Positions 1 to 8,256 of a DNA stretch of 45,770 bases are shown in pieces. Source of the DNA: Flavobacteriaceae bacterium (GTDB lineage: Bacteria; Bacteroidota; Bacteroidia; Flavobacteriales; Flavobacteriaceae); NCBI GenBank assembly GCA_021151665.1, contig JAGKWW010000021.1:1-45770 (forward strand). Reading direction: 5' to 3'. Each line of letters opens with the position of its first letter. Position 1 is the first letter of the stretch. Both the position numbers and the translations under genes were made by a program. The notes below the pieces were generated by a model. That model was not told the origin of the DNA. It searched no databases and saw only the letters and a list, made by a program, of their open reading frames with translations.

Positions 1-99
1 TCAGATTTGAAGGTAACCACCCCTTCATCGCACGAGGTAATGCTGCTCTTTGACCTGAACTTCCCGAAAAAGGTATCACGCTCACCACGATATTTCTAA
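1..99 (+). CDS. PorP/SprF family outer-membrane protein, C-terminal end only
   Basis: An open frame enters from the left edge and ends at the TAA at 97-99. Its 32 residues include SSHEVMLLFDLNF and finish in RSPRYF. This looks like the last beta-strand and tail of the PorP/SprF family, outer-membrane barrels that work with T9SS and often with large gliding or adhesion proteins. A PorE-like gene begins 42 bases downstream on the same strand, which is a common PorP/SprF neighbour in Flavobacteriaceae and supports the call. The fragment is too short to place within the family. The upstream part, and probably a large secreted adhesin before it, lies outside the window. Confidence 0.6.
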   Translation, partial: SDLKVTTPSSHEVMLLFDLNFPKKVSRSPRYF

Positions 100-141
100 A
101 CACCTGCGCATTAACCAATAAACACAAACCAAAAAATTACA

Positions 142-2013
142 ATGAGATCTTTCTATATGGCGGGCGCGCTGCTTTGCTGCCTTGCGCTTTCTGCACAAAA
201 TAAAGACACCGAACAGGCGGATAAGCTCTTTGCCGAATTTGAATATATCGATGCGGCCGGCGCCTATCAAAAGCTGGCATCATCAGGCAAAGGAAGCCCT
301 TACGTTTACAAGCAGCTTGCCGACAGTTTTTACAACCTGTACAATTCTAAAGAGGCAGTAAAATGGTATGCGAAGGCGGTAGAAAGCAAGCAGGACGCAG
401 AAACCTATTATCGCTATGCACAAATGCTGAAAGCCGAGGGCCGTTATGAGGATGCCAACAAGCAGATGCAAAAGTTTGCAAGCCTTGCGCCAAAAGACCA
501 GCGGGCAGTAGCCTTCAACCAGGACCCTGACTACCTGCCTAAGCTTCGCAGCCAGGAAAAACTGTTTGACGAAAAAATACTGAACATAAATGATAAGAAG
601 TTCAGCGACTTTGGCGGTGTGCTTACCGACGAGAACACGTTCTATTTTACCAGTGCACGTAATACCGCGCGCAAAACCTATGGGCGTAATGAAGAGCCCT
701 ACCTCGACATCTATACCGCAACGTATAATGCTGACGGTACGTTTAGCGAAGCGATGCCGCTCACCGACATTAACAGCAAGTACCACGATGGCCCCGCTGC
801 CGTAACCCCCGACGGGAAAACCATGTATTTTGCAAGCGAGAGCTTCAAAGAAGGCGATTACGAGAAAGACAAGACCTCTAAAACCCGCACCGGCCTCATT
901 TACCTGTTCCGTGCAACAAAAGAAGGCGGCAAGTGGGGAAATATACAGCCTGTTCCCTTTAACGACAAGGCAGCCTCTACCGGAAATCCTGCGATCAGCC
1001 ACGACGGCAAAACGCTTTACTTCGCAAGTAACCGCGCCGGCGCTATCGGCGGTACCGACATCTGGAAAGTTGAGGTGAAAGGTAATAATACATACGGCGA
1101 ACCTGTAAACCTCGGGCCTAAGGTAAATACAGAAGGGAGCGAGAACTTCCCGTACATTACCGAAGACGGCAAGCTGTATTTTTCGTCTAATGGGAAGAAA
1201 GGCTTTGGCGGATTAGACATATTCGTGATCGACCTGGCCAATAACGGGGAGGCCATGAACGTGGGGCTTCCTGTAAACTCGCCGCAGGACGATTTTGCTT
1301 TCACTTTTAATGATAAGAAAAACATTGGGTTCTTCTCGAGCAACAGGGCAGGGAAGGACAACCTTTACGGTGCCACACCGGTATGCGGGGTAGAGGCCAT
1401 CGTTATGGTAAAGGACATCAAAACAGGTTTGCCACTGGCTACATCTAAGGTGGCTATATTGGACGAAAAAAACAACGTCATAGAAACCCGGACAGCAGAC
1501 GCCGATGGGAAAGTAATCTATAATGTAGATTGTGATAAGCCCTACACAATTCAGGTAGCTTCGCAGGGTTACGAGAACAGCACATTCCCGATAGCAAAAA
1601 CGCGTGGTGGGAAAGTGAATGTAAACGCAGGCCTGAACCCGATCGGGAAGATTATTGTGAATGGGGTAGTAGTGCTGAACGACATCTACTTTGAATTCAA
1701 CAAGAGCAACATCACCAAAGAGGCTGCCTTTGAGTTGGATAAACTGGTAGAAGCTATGCGCACAACCCCGGATATGGTAATCCTGCTTAAGGCCCATACC
1801 GACAACCGCGGAAGCGACGAATATAATATGAGGCTTTCTGATACGCGCGCAAAAGCGGCCGTCCAGTATGTAATTTCCCGTGGCATTGCACGGGAGCGCA
1901 TTTCCGGAAAAGGCTATGGCGAAAGCGAGCCGAAGGTGGATTGTGGTGAGAATTGTACAGAAGAACAACATGCGCAAAACAGGCGGACAGAATTCTTAAT
2001 TGTTAAAAAATAA
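142..2013 (+). CDS. PorE-like TPR / beta-propeller / OmpA-domain outer-membrane protein
   Basis: The 623-residue protein begins with a Sec-type signal peptide (about residues 1-19). TPR-like helices follow (about 25-120), then WD40-like PD40 propeller repeats with DGKTMYFAS, DGKTLYFASNR and DGKLYFSSN signatures (about 150-400), a carboxypeptidase-regulatory-like domain (about 414-495) and an OmpA C-terminal domain (about 510-620). The OmpA part keeps the peptidoglycan-binding Asp554 and Arg569 in TDNRGSDEYNMRLSDTRA. This order matches PorE of the type IX secretion system, which binds peptidoglycan and links outer-membrane parts to the cell wall. It lies directly after a PorP/SprF-like gene and is probably cotranscribed with it; a terminator follows. 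It may be a PorE paralogue serving one adhesin rather than the core PorE. Confidence 0.85.
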   Translation: MRSFYMAGALLCCLALSAQNKDTEQADKLFAEFEYIDAAGAYQKLASSGKGSPYVYKQLADSFYNLYNSKEAVKWYAKAVESKQDAETYYRYAQMLKAEGRYEDANKQMQKFASLAPKDQRAVAFNQDPDYLPKLRSQEKLFDEKILNINDKKFSDFGGVLTDENTFYFTSARNTARKTYGRNEEPYLDIYTATYNADGTFSEAMPLTDINSKYHDGPAAVTPDGKTMYFASESFKEGDYEKDKTSKTRTGLIYLFRATKEGGKWGNIQPVPFNDKAASTGNPAISHDGKTLYFASNRAGAIGGTDIWKVEVKGNNTYGEPVNLGPKVNTEGSENFPYITEDGKLYFSSNGKKGFGGLDIFVIDLANNGEAMNVGLPVNSPQDDFAFTFNDKKNIGFFSSNRAGKDNLYGATPVCGVEAIVMVKDIKTGLPLATSKVAILDEKNNVIETRTADADGKVIYNVDCDKPYTIQVASQGYENSTFPIAKTRGGKVNVNAGLNPIGKIIVNGVVVLNDIYFEFNKSNITKEAAFELDKLVEAMRTTPDMVILLKAHTDNRGSDEYNMRLSDTRAKAAVQYVISRGIARERISGKGYGESEPKVDCGENCTEEQHAQNRRTEFLIVKK

Positions 2014-2034
2014 CTTACTTTTTTAACTCATACT

Positions 2035-2060
2035 AAAGCAGCTTTCGGGCTGCTTTTTTT
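2035..2060 (+). terminator. Rho-independent terminator after the PorE-like gene
   Basis: The stem AAAGCAGC (2035-2042) pairs with GCTGCTTT (2049-2056) around the loop TTTCGG, and a T run follows. It begins 22 bases after the stop codon and separates this unit from the JmjC-recX unit. Confidence 0.85.
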
Positions 2061-2082
2061 AATGTAGTGAAAAGGTATTTAC

Positions 2083-2090
2083 TATTTTTG
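2083..2090 (+). promoter_or_regulatory. -7 element of the JmjC-recX promoter
   Basis: TATTTTTG matches the Bacteroidota -7 consensus TAnnTTTG. It predicts transcription starting near 2097, which leaves no leader for a TTG start at 2101 and supports the ATG at 2164. I did not find a good -33 TTG at the usual distance. Confidence 0.5.
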
Positions 2091-2163
2091 TAGCGGTACA
2101 TTGCAGAGTTTACAATTTGGTAACACTGCGGTAGTTTTTTTATTCTCCCAATTAAAAAGAAAT

Positions 2164-3036
2164 ATGCCGTTGAACCTCACGCAGATTGAAAGAGTAAACA
2201 CGATCTCGAAAGAAGATTTCTATAATAATTATGTCAGGAAACAAAAGCCGGTGGTAGTTGAAAAGCTGACCGAAGACTGGCCGGCTTATGAAAAGTGGAA
2301 GCTTAATTATATTAAAGATATTGCGGGAGACAAAACTGTGCCCTTATATGATGACAGGCCCGTATCGCACAAAGATGGCTTTAATGAAGCGCATGCGTCG
2401 ATGAAAATGGCTGACTACATCGACCTCCTGCAAAGCAAGCCTACCAATTACCGGATATTTCTTTACAACCTGATGAAAGAAGTGCCTGCCCTCAAAGATG
2501 ACTTCCGTTGGCCCGACATAGGTTTAAAGCTAATAAAACAGCTGCCGATGCTCTTTTTTGGCGGGGAAAATTCGAAAGTCTTCATTCATTTTGATATTGA
2601 CTATTCCAATATACTACATTTCCATTTTCATGGGAAAAAGCGGTGTATCCTTTTTGCGCCGGATCAGACTCCCTATCTGTATAAAGTCCCCCACGCTTTG
2701 ATTTCGCGTGAAGACATTGATTTTGATAATCCCGATTTCGATAAATGGCCTGCACTGAAACAGGCTCAGGGATTGGTGGCCGACCTTGAACATGGCGAGA
2801 TGTTATATATGCCCGAGGGCTACTGGCATTACATGAAATATATTACCCCCGGGTTTTCTATGAGCCTGCGGGCACTGCCCCGAAAGATAGGCAACCTTTC
2901 TATGGCGGTTTACAACATTTTCATTATGCGCCATTTTGATAATCTTATGCGTCGCTTTAAAGGCCAGGCCTGGATAGATTATAAAAATGAGCAGGCCGTA
3001 ATCCGTACACACAAGAACCTGAACCTCCCAATATAA
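2164..3036 (+). CDS. Cupin-like / JmjC-domain protein, probable Fe(II)/2-oxoglutarate oxygenase
   Basis: This 290-residue protein has the layout of the cupin_8/JmjC family. An HxD metal motif lies in IHFDIDYSN (His142, Asp144), and a distal histidine in GYWHYMKY (His222) would complete the Fe(II) facial triad. FHGKKRCILFAP and MLYMPEGYWH are typical strands of the double-stranded beta-helix core. Family members hydroxylate proteins or small molecules; the substrate here cannot be read from sequence. The frame can be opened to a TTG at 2101, but that lies on the predicted transcription start, so the ATG after an A-rich stretch is preferred. recX follows after nine bases, indicating cotranscription. 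Confidence 0.8.
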   Translation: MPLNLTQIERVNTISKEDFYNNYVRKQKPVVVEKLTEDWPAYEKWKLNYIKDIAGDKTVPLYDDRPVSHKDGFNEAHASMKMADYIDLLQSKPTNYRIFLYNLMKEVPALKDDFRWPDIGLKLIKQLPMLFFGGENSKVFIHFDIDYSNILHFHFHGKKRCILFAPDQTPYLYKVPHALISREDIDFDNPDFDKWPALKQAQGLVADLEHGEMLYMPEGYWHYMKYITPGFSMSLRALPRKIGNLSMAVYNIFIMRHFDNLMRRFKGQAWIDYKNEQAVIRTHKNLNLPI

Positions 3037-3045
3037 TACAGCCTG

Positions 3046-3513
3046 ATGAATGGAGATAAGGTGTACAGCGTGGAGGAAGCCAAGCGGAAGCTCGAATACT
3101 TTTGCAGCTACCAGGAGCGCTGCCATGATGAGGTAGAAAGTAAGCTGAGGGAAATGAGAATGATCCCGATTGCGGTTGATACCATTATCGCGCACCTTAT
3201 CCAGAACAATTTCCTGAATGAAGAACGTTTTGCATGCGCTTTTGCCCGCGGAAAACACCGAATAAAGAAGTGGGGGAGGATAAGGATTACTTCTGAACTG
3301 AAAGCACGGCATATTTCAGCTTACAACATTAAAAAAGGCTTAGCCGAAATTGAACCGGAATACCTGGATACATTTGAGGCGTTGGTTTTGTCACTCCGCC
3401 AGTCGGTAAGTGAAAGCAATCCTATAAAGAAAAAAAAGAAAATGTTCGATGCGCTTGCGCGAAAGGGATACGAGTTATACCTAATTTATGAAGCGCTGGC
3501 CACTGAAATTTAA
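3046..3513 (+). CDS. recX: RecX family regulatory protein
   Basis: The 155-residue protein carries RecX repeat signatures. It has an N-terminal helical repeat with YCSYQERCHDEVESKLRE-like spacing, then LIQNNFLNEERFACAFARGKHRIKKWG, the most conserved RecX segment, then ITSELKARHIS. RecX binds the RecA filament and limits its extension, so it modulates recombination and SOS induction. The length fits the family. It starts nine bases after the JmjC-type gene and probably shares its promoter. recA is not next to it, which is usual in Flavobacteriaceae. The C-terminal third (KKKKKMFDALARKGYEL) matches the last RecX repeat. Confidence 0.88.
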   Translation: MNGDKVYSVEEAKRKLEYFCSYQERCHDEVESKLREMRMIPIAVDTIIAHLIQNNFLNEERFACAFARGKHRIKKWGRIRITSELKARHISAYNIKKGLAEIEPEYLDTFEALVLSLRQSVSESNPIKKKKKMFDALARKGYELYLIYEALATEI

Positions 3514-3752
3514 TAGCTGCGTATGTATATCGGACAAACTGTTTTTTTAAGTTTCGGCTGATATTATTATCGTTATAATTGCGTAAACCTGCGCTTCTGT
3601 ACTTATCGCAGTACGTTAGGTAGTTCGTCGAAGAAAATTGTCGTTGGTCGGATAATTGCATTTTTCAACACTACAACGTTTTCGAAATCAGGTCTTTATC
3701 TTTTTGTTAAAATTTAACACTATTTTAACATTAACATTGGCAAGGGTTGCCG

Positions 3753-3760
3753 TACATTTG
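3753..3760 (+). promoter_or_regulatory. -7 promoter element for the beta-helix T9SS cargo gene
   Basis: TACATTTG is an exact match to TAnnTTTG. It lies 60 bases before the ATG, giving a predicted leader of about 50 bases. The only nearby TTG (3737-3739) is about 13 bases upstream, closer than the usual -33 spacing, so only the -7 box is well supported. Confidence 0.55.
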
Positions 3761-3777
3761 CATCCGCATCCAAGAAA

Positions 3778-3797
3778 AAGTTATGCCCCCATAACTT
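3778..3797 (+). promoter_or_regulatory. Leader hairpin upstream of the beta-helix T9SS cargo gene
   Basis: AAGTTATG (3778-3785) and CATAACTT (3790-3797) form a perfect 8-bp stem around a CCCC loop. It lies within the predicted 5' UTR and ends 22 bases before the ATG, with an A/T-rich unstructured stretch between. It lacks a T run and is not a terminator. It could stabilise the mRNA or affect translation. Confidence 0.5.
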
Positions 3798-3819
3798 ACT
3801 AAAAATTAATTTATTACTA

Positions 3820-6800
3820 ATGAAAAAGTCATTACTACTGCTAATGCTATTGCCTTTTATTGGCTTTAGCCAAACAACTCTTGTGACGTGGAATAACACG
3901 TCTGCCCCAACAGGAAACGCCGCAAACATTACTGCTCCTGCGTTTACCGCTAGTGGAATTGGTGTTTCCACTAATCAAAACCAAATTCAGTATGAGGCAT
4001 ACGGAATTTACTTGGATAATTTCCATACAACACAAGCCAGTACTTCTATTAACACCGCCAAGTATCTGGAGTTTACCGTTAGCCCAAATGGGGGTTACAA
4101 GATCACCCCTTCACAGTTCTCATTTACTTACTTTTCACCGTCAGGTGATAGTGGCGGAGCGAAGAAAATGGAGCTTCGTGGTTCTCTTGACGGAACTACC
4201 TGGACAAGCTTAACCAATGTATCGGCATCGGGCCAGACCGTATTTACTCTCGCCCAGGACCAGAATGCGACTATCACCGCGGCTATCCCGGCTACTCTCG
4301 CGCCTGCATCTACAACAAGTGCTATTAAAACCCTTAAGATTCGCCTTTACCTTTACGACCTGAATAACAATTGGTTTACCAAGTTCTTTATCAGGACCGC
4401 AGCATACAGTTCTTACGCAGGGCCTAAGCTTACCGGTGCCGTATCGGTTTACAGCTCTGTGCTTACCGCTGTAAACGACGCTGCAACTACCAATATCAAC
4501 ACGGCATCTACCATTAATGTTATTGGTAATGATGTTGCGGGCGCTGCCGCTATCAATGCAGTAACCAATGTTTCTGTACCTTCTCACGGTACAGCGGTTG
4601 TAAACGCGGATAAAACTATAACTTACACTCCTGTCACAGGATACGCAGGGCCGGATTCTTTTACGTATACGGTAAAGAACGGAGTAAATCCTGATGCTAC
4701 TGCCACAGTAAATGTGACGGTACAGGGTACTGCGCCTGCCGGATCGCTGAGCGGTACTTATTATGTGGGTGCCTACGGCCACTTTGCAACTATTACTGCC
4801 GCTGTATCCCATCTCAATTCTTACGGAGTGAGTGGCGCTGTTACGTTCCTTCTTAAAGATGCTGCCTACAACAATACTACCGGCGAAAGCTTCCCGCTTA
4901 CTATTACTGCATCAGGTACGGCTACAAAGACAATTACTTTCAAGCCTGCTCCTTTTGCCAAGCCGGTTATCACTTGTGAAGACGGCGCGTCTTCTTACCA
5001 GGCGACTGCTGTATTCAAATTCAACGGCGCAGATTACATAATCTTTGACGGAAGCAACACTGCCGGGGGTACCACAAGGAACCTTACTATCTACAATAAC
5101 AACACTATAGATTATGTACAGCGCACCGTGTTCTGGGTTGCATCAAACGGGTCTAACGGCGCTACCAATATTACCATCAAAAACTGCAACATCAGGCAGG
5201 GCTACAAAAACCAGTCGGGTAACTTCTGCGTAGGTGTTTATGCAGGCTCCAATTCAGATAGCGGCGAAAACAACATGCATTCGCTTGTAGTGAATAGTGC
5301 CGGCGCCGATAATGCCTACCTTACAGTAAGGAATAATGACTTCATGAATGTGAAGCAGGGTGTTTACATCAATGGAGGCTCGACACGCACAACTAATGTT
5401 GTAATTAACAAAAATGATCTTGGCGCCGAAAACAACAGCGAGACTATTATCCAGCCGTGCGCCATCATCAATGTTGACCAGTTTGAGTTCTCAGAAAACT
5501 TTGTATACAACCTCTACAGGGATAATGCTGCTGCATCACTTGTTTCTTCGGGTATATATGTAAGCGGTAACTCTACCCGTGGTACGATCGTAAAAAATGA
5601 AATAAGGGACCTTACCAAAACCCTTGATGAAGGTGTTTTCTTTGGAGGCATCGTACTCCAGTCAGTAAACAATTTTGCCGACATCATGGTTGCAAATAAC
5701 TTCATTCACAATGTCAGGAGTGCCAATGCTGCCAATTACAAAGGTAACGGCCACGGTATTATCATTGCCGGCGGAGGAGGGTATAAGATATACCACAATA
5801 CCGTTGTGCTCGATACCAACCAGTCGGGTTCAGGAATGGGGTATACTGCAGCGCTTTATGTAGATGGCGGTATTAACATTGATGTAAGGAACAACATCTT
5901 TGCCAACAACCAGACGACAACAAATACACGAAGGAGCGCCATCGCAGTAAAAGCGTTTTACACTGCAATGGGTACAATATTCTCGAACCTTGATTACAAC
6001 AACTATACTTCAACAGATAAAATCGCGTTCGTAGCCAAAGAATGGAGTGTAAATGATATCGAAAGCTTCAACAGCCCTGATTACCTTACCAACATTGCAG
6101 ACTGGAGGACACGTACCGGTAAGGATGCCCATACGGGTAATGCAACGCCTGTTTTTGTATCTTCAACAAATATGCACCTGATTAGCGGGTCTAACAGCGC
6201 GCTTGACAATGAGGGTACACCTATCGCGAATGTAACAAGGGATTTCGACGGGCAGTACAGAAGTACCACCACGCCTTCTATAGGTGCCGATGAGATAAGC
6301 AGCACAATCCTGCCGGTAACCAACGATGATGCCGGTATATACTGCGCCAGCGCCACTACCTGGAACGGTACATCGTGGAGCAACGGAAATCCCGCTTCAG
6401 ATAAAGACGTGATATTTGCAGCAAGCTATACACAAACCGGAGGCACATTCAATGCTTGTTCACTTTATGTAACCGGAACGGCACAGGTAGTGTTTAAGTC
6501 CAATGCAAATGCGGTTGTTGTGCATAGTGTTAACGTAGAAAGCACTGCATCACTTACATTTGAAAGTGCCAGCAACCTTACACAGATCGAAGACACGCAA
6601 AACAGCGGTAACGTGACTATTAAACGTAATTCTTCATTGCTTAAGAGGCTTGATTATACCCTGTGGGGTTCACCGGTGACCGGTACGCAGACCCTGCTTG
6701 CCTTCTCTCCGCAAACACAAACGACACGGTTTTACAATTACAATACAGAAACTAATGTTTATAACTCTGTAGCAAGCCCGTCTACCACAACGTTTAAGCA

Positions 6801-7974
6801 GGGTGTAGGCTACCTTATCAGGATGCCGAATAACGCATCATCTACTACCGCTGCGGTTTACGAAGGTTCGTTTACAGGTACCCCAAATAACGGTGCAGTT
6901 CGTGTCCCTCTTAATTACGTAAGCGAGAGCCAGGCATATAATGCAGTAGGAAATCCGTATCCTTCGCCAATATGCGTTACTGATTTTATCGATGCCAACG
7001 TAGACAATATCGAGGGTACCATCTATATGTGGAGGAAGACCAACGATTATACGCAATCAAGCTACTGGACGGTAAATAAGACAGGCGCGGTTGCGAATGC
7101 TGCTCCGGGGGGAACTAACGACCTTGTCGCCAGTCCGTTTGCGATAGATTCAAAAGGCCTGCTTAACACAGCACAGGGATTCATTGTTAAGGCTAAGAAT
7201 AAAAACGAGCTCGTGTTTAAAAACAACATGCGCCGCGCTGCTAACTACAACAACTTCTTCCGTTCATCATCGGGCGGTGTAATACAGATGGCCAGCGAAC
7301 AGCCTGCCAGCCATATCTGGGTAAACATCACCAACCAGTCAGGACTTTTCAATCAGACCATGGTGGCTTATATGAGTGGTGCAACAACCGGATATGACAA
7401 TGGGTATGATGGTATTTCATTCGTAGATAATGCTATAAACCTTTATACTTTGGCGGGCAATGCTAAGTATGCCATACAAGCCCGCCCTGCATTCGATATG
7501 TCAGATGTAGTTGCTGTTGGTTTCAATGCAACAGTAGCCGGAACTTACACAATTGCTATAGACCACACAGATGGTGTTTTCCAGGAGGGCCAGTCTGTCT
7601 ACCTCAGGGATAATCTTACCGGAAATATCCAAAATTTAAATGAAGGGAATTATATTTTTACTACAGAAATTGGTACCTTTGACACGCGTTTTGAATTGAT
7701 CTACACTGCTACTGCACTGGGTACAGATAATCCGGTTGTTACGCCGTCACAAGTTGTAGTTTATACGCAGGGCAAACAGGTTTCTGTAAACGCTCCTCAA
7801 AACATAAAATCGGTGGCCGTATATGACGTACTCGGCAAACTGCTTTTTGAAAAGAATAATATCGCTGCCACAGGCTTTACTTCATCAGACCTTAACGCAA
7901 CGCAGCAACTGCTGATCGTTAAGGTTACATTCGAAGACAACCAGGCAGTTTCAAAAAATATTATGCTTAAGTAA
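3820..7974 (+). CDS. Secreted T9SS cargo protein with cadherin/Ig-like and beta-helix domains
   Basis: The 1384-residue product starts with a flavobacterial signal peptide, MKKSLLLLMLLPFIGFSQ. After a beta-rich N-terminal region (about 25-200) comes a cadherin/Ig-like tandem-type domain (about 215-300, with INVIGNDV and YTPVTGYAGPDSFTYTV). A right-handed beta-helix follows (about 310-810), with recurring NNxF and VINKND turns as in pectin-lyase-like folds. Residues from about 880 on form a module shared with the next gene, containing KRLDYTLWGSPV, YNAVGNPYPSPI and MWRKTNDYTQSSYW. The last 85 or so residues, from LGTDNPV to KNIMLK, are a T9SS sorting domain, most like the ChiA-type (type C) signal. 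The protein is probably exported to the surface or medium. No catalytic residues could be assigned, so polysaccharide binding or cleavage is only a possibility. Confidence 0.85.
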   Translation: MKKSLLLLMLLPFIGFSQTTLVTWNNTSAPTGNAANITAPAFTASGIGVSTNQNQIQYEAYGIYLDNFHTTQASTSINTAKYLEFTVSPNGGYKITPSQFSFTYFSPSGDSGGAKKMELRGSLDGTTWTSLTNVSASGQTVFTLAQDQNATITAAIPATLAPASTTSAIKTLKIRLYLYDLNNNWFTKFFIRTAAYSSYAGPKLTGAVSVYSSVLTAVNDAATTNINTASTINVIGNDVAGAAAINAVTNVSVPSHGTAVVNADKTITYTPVTGYAGPDSFTYTVKNGVNPDATATVNVTVQGTAPAGSLSGTYYVGAYGHFATITAAVSHLNSYGVSGAVTFLLKDAAYNNTTGESFPLTITASGTATKTITFKPAPFAKPVITCEDGASSYQATAVFKFNGADYIIFDGSNTAGGTTRNLTIYNNNTIDYVQRTVFWVASNGSNGATNITIKNCNIRQGYKNQSGNFCVGVYAGSNSDSGENNMHSLVVNSAGADNAYLTVRNNDFMNVKQGVYINGGSTRTTNVVINKNDLGAENNSETIIQPCAIINVDQFEFSENFVYNLYRDNAAASLVSSGIYVSGNSTRGTIVKNEIRDLTKTLDEGVFFGGIVLQSVNNFADIMVANNFIHNVRSANAANYKGNGHGIIIAGGGGYKIYHNTVVLDTNQSGSGMGYTAALYVDGGINIDVRNNIFANNQTTTNTRRSAIAVKAFYTAMGTIFSNLDYNNYTSTDKIAFVAKEWSVNDIESFNSPDYLTNIADWRTRTGKDAHTGNATPVFVSSTNMHLISGSNSALDNEGTPIANVTRDFDGQYRSTTTPSIGADEISSTILPVTNDDAGIYCASATTWNGTSWSNGNPASDKDVIFAASYTQTGGTFNACSLYVTGTAQVVFKSNANAVVVHSVNVESTASLTFESASNLTQIEDTQNSGNVTIKRNSSLLKRLDYTLWGSPVTGTQTLLAFSPQTQTTRFYNYNTETNVYNSVASPSTTTFKQGVGYLIRMPNNASSTTAAVYEGSFTGTPNNGAVRVPLNYVSESQAYNAVGNPYPSPICVTDFIDANVDNIEGTIYMWRKTNDYTQSSYWTVNKTGAVANAAPGGTNDLVASPFAIDSKGLLNTAQGFIVKAKNKNELVFKNNMRRAANYNNFFRSSSGGVIQMASEQPASHIWVNITNQSGLFNQTMVAYMSGATTGYDNGYDGISFVDNAINLYTLAGNAKYAIQARPAFDMSDVVAVGFNATVAGTYTIAIDHTDGVFQEGQSVYLRDNLTGNIQNLNEGNYIFTTEIGTFDTRFELIYTATALGTDNPVVTPSQVVVYTQGKQVSVNAPQNIKSVAVYDVLGKLLFEKNNIAATGFTSSDLNATQQLLIVKVTFEDNQAVSKNIMLK

Positions 7975-8012
7975 TGAGCATAATTGTTTAGTAATTTTTT
8001 AGTTGGATGCAG

Positions 8013-8040
8013 GTAAAGGCGGTCTCTCGACCGCCTTTAC
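8013..8040 (+). terminator. 3' UTR hairpin after the beta-helix T9SS cargo gene
   Basis: GTAAAGGCGGTC (8013-8024) and GACCGCCTTTAC (8029-8040) form a perfect 12-bp stem around the loop TCTC. An imperfect T-rich tail (TATTTTATAG) follows. The flanking bases recur after the next gene, where the stem is kept with different inner bases. Confidence 0.7.
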
Positions 8041-8217
8041 TATTTTATAGATAGAATAGTTATTTAATGACTTTGCATAATATGCAATTTGGGGGAATAG
8101 ATACTAAAAAATATGCAAGCCTACTAACCGAGAATTTTACTTCTTACAAAATTACCCTCGCCTTAACAAAAATTTAGTAATTATATGCACAAATGTTAAT
8201 TCGCTAAGGTTACGTTG

Positions 8218-8225
8218 TAATTTCG
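8218..8225 (+). promoter_or_regulatory. Possible -7 promoter element for the PA14/Ig T9SS cargo gene
   Basis: TAATTTCG differs from TAnnTTTG at one position and lies 31 bases before the preferred ATG at 8257. No clear -33 box was found. The rest of 8041-8217 is AT-rich, with no ORF or repeat I could support. Confidence 0.35.
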
Positions 8226-8256
8226 CGGTACATTAATTATGCTATTTTACATGCTT

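Larger units (their letters stand above)
3514..3819 (+). other. 306-base intergenic region between recX and the first T9SS cargo gene
   Basis: No convincing ORF lies here. The left two thirds show only short AT-rich palindromes, for example GTTAAAATTTAAC at 3707-3719, and a weak GTACT/AGTAC hairpin near 3600-3615. I saw no clear terminator for recX. The right third holds a -7 promoter element and a leader hairpin, listed separately. Confidence 0.6.

Noticed and set aside
283..1977. Minus-strand ORFs opposite the PorE-like gene
   Set aside because: The plus frame has signal peptide, propeller and OmpA motifs; the minus frames have none.
3590..3625. Possible small RNA or recX terminator hairpin
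   Set aside because: The GTACT/AGTAC stem is only five base pairs, with no T tract and no promoter box that would define a transcript.
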